Source: Mesaphorura yosii | Lineage: Eukaryota; Arthropoda; Collembola; Poduromorpha; Tullbergiidae | NCBI GenBank assembly: GCA_009869945.1 | Contig: WIXG01000467.1 | Location: 1 to 52,768, forward strand | DNA length: 52,768 bases | Direction: 5' to 3' | Shown here: piece after piece, positions 44,177 to 52,768 of the stretch | Position numbering within the stretch: the stretch's first letter is position 1 | Layout of the letters: the number at the start of each line of letters is the position of its first letter | Made by a program: the position numbers and the translations under genes | Notes under the pieces: model-generated | What the model saw: the letters and a program-made list of their open reading frames with translations, nothing else | Told to the model about the DNA's origin: nothing | Databases searched by the model: none

Positions 44177-47100
44177 ATGAGTGGAAGGCTTCTTTGGATT
44201 TGTGCGGTTCTTCTCGGCTCGGTTCTGACTACCCAAGGTAATTATAATAACGCTTCACGATTCTAGAGTTCAGTTTCAGGATTCATGTTTAATTTGAATT
44301 TTACTGTTCAGGTCTGGACACATCTGGTCCAAGTGACGAACCAATCGCAACCAACCCACCAAATCTTCCTGGAGGGAACCTTGCTGTCCAATATACTCCG
44401 AGTGCCAGTTTCTTCCAAGATTTCCCTCCTCCTTATCCAACTGACACCTGGTGGCAAGGTTTGACACTTGGTGGTCAATGGGATGCTTTAGCTGGCCCAT
44501 TTCCATTTCAATCCAAGTCAGAGAATCATGGTTTTAGTTTCGGCCTGGCGACTGAAAGAAAATTTGATGGGACATCAATGCATCAGTCAAAGGTGATGGA
44601 ATGGCGTGCTAGTTTTGTTGGCATGCAAGATGACATCAGTGCGCGTAAAGCTACGCACTTCGACACACAGGTAAGTTTGTACACTTCCAGCCGATGCAAA
44701 GTCTTTTTATCCAAATAGCTACGCCATTCTCTTCAAAAAGGTTGTCTGCTTGCTGTACTTCAATGGCGTCGCCTTGTCGCTCATGGAAACATGCCTCGTA
44801 CCAGGATCTCCTTACATGACCTTCTCTTACTCTAATGCTCGACCAAATTTCACATCACTTGGGACGGATGAACAAGCCAGTCCAATTACAAGCGTGGACT
44901 GGATCATTCCTGGTTCTAAGGCTAAGGTAACGACAGCGCTTGCAGGAACCTACATTTTGTGGGCTCTGGACGGTGGCCTTAGTTTGGATCAAGAGGGCGA
45001 CTCGCTCATCTCGCCAGGCTCGTACTCAGGGGTGATTCGTTTCGCCAAATTGGTTGATGCAGGAGCAGAATCGGTACTAGACGCACATGCGGGGGCAGTT
45101 GCTACGGGGCTCAATATGGAATACAACGTGGAGGGGGATGTGAGCACACAAACCTGGAGTTGGAAGGTCGATAAAGGAAATCCGGATGATCTGCTCATAC
45201 TTTGCTATCCACATCATAGGTAAGGGCGCCAAAATTCAAAACTGGTGACAGAATTTTAAAAAGGCACTAAAGTTCAAAACTGCTAGCGGAATCTTAAAAG
45301 TGGCGCTAAAATTCGAATTTCCAAAACACAGGAAAGTACTGGTTTCTCCCAACTACGTACCTATCGACTACATGACCCTGAAAGGCCATATGAAGGGTGT
45401 CCGGGGTAACGTTTGGATTCAACGCCACGCCCTTCCCACAATAAGTTGGTTCACTGAACGCGCCCCACAAGCCTCCTGCTTCCCTGAGCTGAACCGAACT
45501 CTCCAACTCGAAGTAGAGAACCTAGACCTGGGCATTCCACACAATTACTATTTCTGGGGTGGTGCATTCGCAAAAGTCTCCCAAATGGCTACAATTGCAG
45601 AACATATTGGGCGGGAGGATTTGATTCCAAGAATTATACAAGAACTTAAGGTTTATGAACACATCTTTGATCCGGGTCATCAAGAGCTGCTTGCGTACGA
45701 CACAGCCTGGGGTGGAATCGTGTCTATGCTGGATGTCAACTCACAAATGTACAACGATCATCATTTCACGTACGCGTATAGTCTCCATGGAGCTGCAGTG
45801 CTCGGAAGATACGATCCAGCCTGGTTGAACCAGCATAAAGACTTTTTCTTGCAGTAAGTTCAGTCATATGGCTTTCTATTGTGTCATATTGCACACTCTG
45901 CTTTTGTATTTGCACAGAATGGCGAGAAGCATTGCCAACCCCTCACCAAATGATCCCCACTACGCAGTCACACGCCATATGGACTTCTTCGTAGGTCATT
46001 CCTGGGCGTCCGGCTTAGGAAACCATTCACCTGGTGCCAGAGCTCAAGAGTCAAGCAGTGAGGCCATTAATGCCTACTACTCACTCGTTCTCTTCTTTGA
46101 CACACTGGGCGATGCACGCATGCGTGACTATTCTCGTATGCTGCTCGCCATAGAAATGGCTGGGTCGATGCAATACTGGCATTTGTACCCGACCGTGAAC
46201 GATGAGGACAGCCCTTACCCTGAACAAGCGTTCAGAGATCTTGTAACCGTTGGCAACCTATTTGACGATTCCGTGGGGGCATGGTTATGGTGGGGTTGGG
46301 AACGTACACAAATCGCTGCCATACAAATCTTACCTTTGACCCCAATTGGACAAGTGTACTTTGATGTGCCCTGGATGGAACAAGTTCTCGAGTATTGCCT
46401 AGCAGAAATTGAAGACCTCTCAATTGGCGATGAGTTCAAGTCAGTCATTGTGGCTGCTTATGCGACTGTCAACCCTCAAAGAGCGTACACACTTTCCAAA
46501 GAAATTTCAGCGTGGGGTGGTGGTAATTCTTGGTCCATGTCACTTTACTTTATTGCCTCACAAGATTCTGGAGCCGATATTTGCCCTGCTGACGGAATGG
46601 GGCCTGATGGAGTGTACCTCATTCAGGATACACAAAGTGGGCAGTATGTAACACTTGGAGCTGAGCAGAGGCTTGTGGCTGCTACTGGCGTGGATGTTAT
46701 GGCCACGAGATTCAGGTTGAGCTTTTTCCCTGGTGGTGGTACTCTGCAAGCGCTTGGCACAGGCAAGTATGTGACGGCTGACACAAGCGGTGAGCACGTG
46801 CTGGCTGCAACCAAAGACACGCCGTCGGGGTACGAGCTCTTCCGATGGTACGCCCAGTCCCCAGAAATCTTTCAACTCCGAGCCCTTTCCAATAAAGCAT
46901 TTGTGGGCACGGACGACTCTGGATTGGTCAACAATGGCTCACCATCCAACTATAGACTCGTCCCTTCCTCTGATACCCCACCACCTCCACTTCCTGCCCA
47001 AGGAAAGCTACTAAATGCACAAACCAATAGTTTTGTCTCAGCTAGCCCCGTGGATCAGAAGCTCCTGGTGGGCAGTTCTGATGCGGAAGCGACAATTTGG

Positions 47101-47382
47101 GCATTTGAACGTATTCCAGACAGTTCAGATGCTTTGCCATTGTATGCGATACAAAATACAGCAACTGGTTTGTATGTAACAGCCGATCCAACTGGAACGT
47201 CACCCCTGGTTGCTGGAAATGGTTCTCCTGGAGCATGGGAACATTTTGAATTCCTTGCTTATAATGGCGGGTATATTTTTATTCACACGATTTCTGGTTT
47301 CGCTGTTGCTGCACAACCTGACCAAACTCTCGTCGACAATAATCTAAGCATTGATTCAACTGCGCAGTGGGCAATTGTTTAA
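44177..47382 (+). CDS. Secreted GH81 endo-beta-1,3-glucanase with C-terminal beta-trefoil repeats
   Basis: Exons 44177-44237, 44312-44670, 44741-45219, 45332-45853 and 45918-47382 (phases 1, 0, 2, 2) give 961 residues. Signal peptide LLWICAVLLGSVLTTQ; N-terminal beta-sandwich with DTWWQGL and YFNGVALSLMETCLVPGSPYMTF; catalytic (alpha/alpha)6 part with Asp442 in YNDHHFTYAYSLHG and the GH81 signature ESSSEAINAYY, Glu518 and Glu522 being the catalytic candidates. It should cut laminarin and fungal-wall beta-1,3-glucan outside the cell. Residues ~704-961 are repeats of the type GVYLIQDTQSGQYVTL / GKYVTAD / GLYVTAD, reading as fascin-like beta-trefoils that may bind sugar. GH81 is typical of fungi, plants and bacteria, so transfer into the animal line is likely, but four introns and animal-type signals show it is established. 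Third positions are A/T-richer than in PEPD. Confidence 0.92.
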
Positions 47383-47412
47383 ATTCTGCACGCGGGGTGG
47401 TCTATTTATTTG

Positions 47413-47418
47413 AATAAA
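47413..47418 (+). terminator. Poly(A) signal AATAAA
   Basis: AATAAA 31 bp after the GH81 stop. Confidence 0.6.
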
Positions 47419-48786
47419 TTTCAATTTGTATCAGTACATTTTCCATCATAACGATTTATAGACATTCCTGAAGCATGCATAATATTCCTATCAAGATATG
47501 CTTTATATTTTGAATATGTATTTCAATTTTTATTTGATATGCAACTCTAGGCGGCGGTGAATTACCAGCTGAATGTATATCAACTTGCTGTCATCATCGT
47601 CCCCTTCTGTGCCTCAGTCAGGTACGACCAGAGTTCCGGTCACAGCGGTACAAAACTTTGCGTTGGCGTTGACACAGGCACGGGTATTCACGAGATTAAT
47701 CTCGCTACCTGCGTAAGGTATTTCCAACGTCGTGAAGCAGTACCCCAGTACCCGGGAAAGGGAATTCTGGACCCTGACCCATTCCTCGTTACTTAACTCG
47801 ACTGTGTTGACGATTACTGTAAAAATGGGTCCATCATTTCTTTCTATTCGAGAACATAGTATCCCGTTTGCGCCACTACCATCGAGTGTTTCCATTGACT
47901 TTTCCATCAAAATCGCATGTGCTTTGCATTCCAGGAACAGAAACACTATCTTATTTCTCGTTTTCTCTCCACACGTACCCTTGGAATGGTTCTTTTTGTT
48001 TTGACTGTGTGATGGCGTTCGGTCCGAGTCCCTGCAGCCAGTTGTTGCATGCGCTGCTGTACACAGAGTCGAAGTTGGAGCGGACCTCAGGAGACACTTG
48101 GCCAGCGTGCATGTTTGCCTGCCACTGTGTCTCCTGTCGCTGTATTCCGGCGAGTTGCGAAGGCGTACACGCACAGGACAGCGCGCCGAGTCATGTGGTG
48201 GTCATGGACATGAATGACCATGGCCAGCTTATTGGTAAGTTGTCGTCGCTCTTCCTTCTGCGAACTCGCGCCATTTGGTCCTTGTCGGATTGAGACTTCG
48301 ATTGCGGCTTGGTCTGAAGTCGGACAGAGACTCTGCTAAGCCTCGTAGCTTGCCTGACTGAATGCTCCCTGTTTAAATATTTATGACTGGTAACGAGATT
48401 TCAATTCGTATCACCCACAGTCGACTGAAGTGAGGCTATAATTCCTAAGCGATCGATTTTCGCTTAGGAATCCTATTATCCTAAACCACCTGCGATTCGA
48501 CTTGGACTTGTTTGGTTATTTCCGTCTCATTCAGCGAGAACGCTTCGCGAGCTCTTTCTGAGGATATCAGCAGACGATGCAACCTCAATCATATTTAAAA
48601 TATGAACTTCATGTCCTGGCACATTCCGAAGAAAATATTGCATGAATTGGATCAAATGCCATGTCAACTGCTAAACTCAAAGCCATTCACTCATTGTCAC
48701 TCACTTGCTTGGTGTTATTGTAAGATTGTGATCTCTCATTGAGACAGAACTCGAATTTGGCATCTCTTCTTTTGGAAACGGGCAAC
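47419..48786. other. Intergenic with two unproven exon candidates
   Basis: A minus-strand open frame ending at 47614 reads well for ~110 codons (LMEKSMETLDGSGANG, FTVIVNTVELSNEEWVRVQ, CTAVTGTLVVPD) but has no start or splice context I trust. On the plus strand, MAFGPSPCSQLLHALLYT to MDMNDHGQLIG (48012-48234) is followed by a good donor G/GTAAGTT and contains a cysteine cluster, but no partner exon was found. Neither family is recognised. Confidence 0.25.
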
Positions 48787-49889
48787 ATGAATAATTTTTG
48801 GGTATGGATTGCTGCCATGTATTTACTGGGTGCTACCATTCTATGTGACCAATTTCACTTTGCGGGTGCCACAACATTTGACCCTTGCAACATGGTTCAG
48901 TATATCGGATTTGGTGATGTATTCCATATCAACGTATTCCCACCAATCGATAATCAATATCAACATCAACCTAACGAATGTTCTTGGATCTTCAAAACGT
49001 ACGATAAAAATTGTCAATTGGTGCTTGTGACAAGAAATTATGAACGAGGGAATATTGCCTGCGATGAACAATATATTTTGATTGGAGATGAGAACAAGGA
49101 GACAAGGTGAGGAAATAAATTCAAACATAAAAGGTGCAATTAATTTATTGCTATTAGGCTGAGTACCCTTTGTGCTCACAGAATTTGTGGATTCGTCAAA
49201 CCATCGCAGAAACTCCAGTCGACTGGTAGAGAATTGTTCTTAACTCATTTCCGACGAGTTCATTATGGTGGCATGGTAACACCAGTGCCATCGCGTCTCA
49301 GTGGCGTAGTACGTTGTAAGAAACGTAAGTTCAGAACAAGGCGATCGGTTTCTTGCCGAAATGAGTAGAGAATTTTATTGCATTGGAATTTTGAATTAAA
49401 GGAGAAGTAGCACCATACCAACAGAGCAAGTTTACTCCAGTTGCAGCTGCTGCATACGAGAATAACACATGCCCAACACAAGAACGTGTCAGTGTATTTG
49501 AAGTAATGGTTAATTGTTCGCTCGCAGGTAATTGTGAAGCAAACATTTCCACTAATGTGGGTGGTATCGAAGAAGAGGCCGAGCACCTTGTCTGCACACC
49601 ACCAACACCGGATACTTTCTGCAGTCTTAATTTTAAAATAGCATGGAATGCACAATCTTCAAATTCAACTTGTAATGAGCCATTGGAAAACTTAGAACCT
49701 CCAGCCGGGCTCAATTGTACAGTCGTTCACGCACAGCCATGCCCAGATGGAGATCCACTTTGTGTAATTCTATATGCGGCATTCACCTCTCCTGGAAATC
49801 TGAGGACAGGATCTAGTGGATGCATGGCTCCAACAGGAAACAATTGCACAGTTCAGACCGTGTCCTGTTTCGCTACTCTTACAGCATGA
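48787..49889 (+). CDS. Secreted cysteine-rich CUB-like protein
   Basis: Exons 48787-49106, 49158-49324 and 49402-49889 (phases 2 and 1) give 324 residues. I start at the ATG before NNFWVWIAAMYLLGATILC, a good signal peptide. The first ~100 residues have a CUB-like pattern: a cysteine (FDPCNM), the NECSWIFKT aromatic strand followed by CQLVL, then CDEQYILIG and CAHRICG. The last exon has regularly spaced cysteines (NTCPTQERVSVFEVMVNC, CNEPLENL, GLNCTVV, PCPDGDPLCVILY, NNCTVQTVSCF) like a second, unnamed disulfide domain. Codon use is A/T-rich, like GH81. Exported CUB-like proteins bind proteins or sugars, but no specific role can be given. Confidence 0.6.
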
Positions 49890-49932
49890 ACACATGAACT
49901 TTTCAATTTATTTTAATATTTCTATTTGATCC

Positions 49933-49938
49933 AATAAA
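49933..49938 (+). terminator. Poly(A) signal AATAAA
   Basis: AATAAA 44 bp after the stop of the CUB-like gene. Confidence 0.6.
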
Positions 49939-50734
49939 GTGATCATGATGAGTGCCAAGTCGAATTTGTGTAAATCATCTTTTGCTTATAATAATACTTT
50001 AAGAAAATTATTCTATGATGATGTAAAGTAATTCAATGGTAATTATGAAGATAATGGTTTTTATTGGGTTAATATTTTTTTTACCGTACGTCTTAATCCA
50101 ACTCGGCTTACGCATTCTTTGCATTTTATGCATTTTGGAAGAACGCATTATGCTCATTTGCATAATGCAGGGCAAAATGAAAGCACCAAAAGCGTTTTTT
50201 ATAAATACAACACAACCTCACTTTTATTGCTTTTGATTTGACTTTTGAGTTAGAAGTGACAAAAAAATTTCTAATCGTGAAAACAAATTCAGGCATATCA
50301 AAAAGCAAACCGCTCAACTTAAGAGACTTTTAATTTTGCAAAAATGCACTTCCATAATCATCATAATGTAGAGAATGTGTGTGTCGAGTTGGACTATTAT
50401 GTCTTTTAGCAGACCAAAATAATTCTCTCTGAGCAGACGGAATGAAATTGTAGGCAGCAAACTAAACACGAAGCAATCAGAATAATCCTACCAGCAAGCC
50501 TAATTTGCATCTGTCAGACAACCCATTTTAACTCATAGACTGAGACTGCGATTCTAAAAAGCTTTCAACTCTTGATTATGTTCAACTTATGTAATAAGCC
50601 ATGTGAAACATGTATCATTCAGTATGCACCGGTGACATGATCAAGTAGAAAAAGTCTTCAGTTGTCACGAAATGGCCTTACAGTTGTCCCAAATTGACTA
50701 CGTGTCTGATTCAAATTGAGAAAGTAACAGTTAG
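49939..50734. other. Intergenic, A/T-rich
   Basis: No gene seen. The sequence changes sharply to a G/C-rich polyketide synthase near 50735; no KS or early AT sequence (no PGQG motif) precedes it. Confidence 0.4.
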
Positions 50735-52768
50735 CAATCGACACAACGGAAGCTGCTCACCGAAACGATTTACTGCCAACCCGCCATATTTTGCATCGAG
50801 TAGGCCCTCGCCCAACATTGGACCGCACTTAACCTTCGTCCCGACTTTGTGCTTGGACACAGCATCGGCGAATTCAGCGCTGCAGTCACGGCAGGACTCT
50901 TGTCGCTTGAGGACGCATTCAAACTCGTTTTGGAACGAAGTCGATTGGTGCAGACACTTCCGCACAGACGAATGTTCGTGCTCAAGGCGAGCCGCCAGAC
51001 TGTGACGGAGCTGCTGCAGAAATTCGCGGCCCACAGCCAAAGCCTGGAGAATCTCGACAACGCCGTCGACATTGCCGCAGTAAATTCGCCCACCGAAGTT
51101 GTTGTCTCCGGACCCGAGCCCGCTGTGGCAGCATTTGAAGATTTCTGCACGCGTGAGGGCGCAGGTGTGAAGGTCATCAAACTCGTCGCGTCTCACGCGT
51201 TCCACTCAAGACAAATGGATCCAGTGCTAGACGAATTTGGGCGGATCTGCACCGCACCATCAGTGACTTACCACCAAATGTATGACCATATCACGTACAT
51301 TTCCGGGACCTACGCGAAGGTTATGACGACGGAAGATTTCACGACGGGCGGCACCGGCAGCGGATCGTGCTGTTATTGGACCGACCACCTGCGCCAGCCC
51401 GTCAACTTTGCAGACGCCGTGGTTGCAATGGCCAAGGCGGGAGCCAACGTATTTCTCGAGACCGGACCGGCCCCTGTTCTGCTCGGACTCGCAATGAGCA
51501 ACGTCGACTACAGTGCAGGCATGAACCCGAAGCAGTCGCGGCAGCCGGGCCATGATGATTGGAGCCTGTGTCTTGTCACGCTGAGCAAGTTTTACAACGC
51601 TGGCGGGTCTTTCCACCTCGCTGGTCTGTACCCGCCTGCTGCGCCCAGGCGACGCCGACTGCAGCTTCCAACATACGCATTCGAAAGGCAGAGTTTCTGG
51701 TTCGTGGACGAAGACGAGGCGTGCCCCGAGTAGGACATTTACGCGCACAGCAGCAGCCACGCGGTCGCTCCACTGCATCCGATTCTTGGCCGCCAGCTGC
51801 GGACGCCGTTTCCGGAACAACTTTATGCCAACAAATTGTCCGTGCGACGCCTAGCGTACTTGTAACATCACAAAGTGTGTGGACACGTCATTCTTCCGGG
51901 CGCAGCGTTCCTGGACGCGGCTCTGGCTGTGGGTCGAAACATTTTGGGAGGTGGGACTGCCGGAAACTCTCCGCTTGTTGTCCAAGACTTGCGAATCGCA
52001 GCCGCGTTGGCGCTCGACTCACCGGTTTTACTCCAAACGACCGTAAAAGTCGTGCAAGTGCAAAAGCAGGGCAACAGCAGCGGAAGTGGAGTTCAGTACG
52101 AAATTTGCTTCAGGCGACCGACGCATGGCGGGCATGGCGGCGACGCTTGGAAGCAACACACGACCGCACGTTTCACGCCGTGCGTGTCAGTTCCGGCCGA
52201 ACAGCCAATCGATGTGCCCGGCCTGCAGGCGGCACTTCAGTACAAGAACGAAGACAAGCTCACGGGCCTGTACAAGAAACTTGCTGCGGCTGGACTTCAA
52301 TTCGGATCCAAGTTCCAGAGTATTATCTCCGCATGAACGAACGGCACTGAAATTATGGCCCAGATTTCGCTGCCGACGGACGAAGCGAGCCCGCACGCGT
52401 CAGCCGCATATGTTTGTCACCCGATCGTGCTTGACGCCATGATTCAAGCGTTCGCATTCGGATTTGCACTCAACAACGAAGAAGCTGGTGGAGACGACAC
52501 AAAAAAGACGCTTCGACTGCCTTTGGCGATTGGAAAGTTCGTCTGGCTCGGTAAGCCACTGGCAAGTAAAGCCACAGGCACGCTGTACGTGTATGCAAAA
52601 TCAAACGCCGGCGTAGGCGGCGACATTTCTCTGCACGACGAGTCCGGCGCGTGCCTGGCAACCATGTTTGGCCTGGAACTCGTCTCGGTGCGTGCAGATA
52701 GCTTTGAACGAAATTTGGTGGCTGACCGCACTCCGCTGCCGCCATTCTTTGGCAAGACTTGGGAAGCG
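50735..52768 (+). pseudogene. Polyketide synthase fragment (AT-DH), 5'-truncated, with four in-frame stops
   Basis: One uninterrupted reading frame, apart from stops, covers an acyltransferase and a dehydratase domain. AT: IYCQPAIFCIE, nucleophile GHSIGE, and SHAFHSRQMDP, whose HAFH motif favours malonyl-CoA; it ends with LQLPTYAFERQSFW. DH: HPILG, catalytic His in HHKVCGH...PGAAFLDAAL, and Asp in HPIVLDAMIQ, running off the right edge. Stops are TAG 50801-50803, TAG 51731-51733, TAA 51863-51865 and TGA 52334-52336. Where family consensus is clear the lost residues were Tyr (A-L-E-Y-A-L-A) and probably Trp. The start of AT and any KS are missing from the left side. G/C-rich codons differ from the A/T-rich neighbours. 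It is probably a dead copy of a type I iterative PKS, possibly acquired by transfer; absence of any frameshift is odd. Confidence 0.85.

Noticed and set aside
50735..52768. Stop codons in the PKS as a sign of a variant genetic code
   Set aside because: All three stop types occur and neighbouring genes end normally on the same codons.
1..52768. tRNA or rRNA genes
   Set aside because: Scanning by eye for T-loop sequences (GGTTCRA) found only isolated matches without paired arms; a tRNAscan run would be decisive.

Overview
The window is nuclear DNA of an animal, most probably a soil arthropod (a springtail is my best guess, by inference). It carries a Dscam-type Ig receptor gene, an insect-type Cys-loop channel of the Hodor/pHCl group, a CYP2-clan P450 and an AA15 copper monooxygenase. 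GT-AG introns are mostly 50-110 bp and AATAAA signals follow the stops. A GH81 beta-1,3-glucanase, fungal-type class 3 lipases and a polyketide synthase fragment are unusual animal genes and point to acquired, litter-feeding functions.

Left third (1-20.1 kb): the first Ig domain of a Dscam-like protein lies on the minus strand at 413-1247. Its probable signal-peptide exon lies 18.7 kb away at 19986-20067, and the splice phases match. Inside that giant intron, on the plus strand, sit eight tandem genes (2.2-15.4 kb) for small secreted, mostly GPI- or membrane-anchored proteins. They share a cysteine pattern and a beta-sandwich core that I read as a divergent FRRS1-type DOMON domain. One copy is frameshifted. 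I consider this nested array the most novel system here.

Middle (21-42 kb): a cryptic decayed membrane-protein locus, a microsomal P450, a secreted catalase (minus), a decayed class 3 lipase, prolidase, a Hodor-like anion channel, an AA15 LPMO (minus), a second class 3 lipase with one in-frame stop (minus), poly(ADP-ribose) glycohydrolase (minus), a small secreted acidic protein (minus) and a broken rhodopsin-like GPCR.

Right (42-52.8 kb): a cystine-rich secreted peptide, a five-exon GH81 glucanase fused to beta-trefoil repeats, a secreted CUB-like cysteine-rich protein, and a 5'-truncated polyketide synthase (AT-DH) that runs off the window with four in-frame stops but no frameshift.

Read together, the secreted hydrolases and oxidases (GH81, LPMO, lipases, catalase) with the P450 suggest digestion and detoxification of fungal or plant litter. 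Five loci are broken, so the window is either a fast birth-and-death region or contains assembly errors; raw reads would tell.
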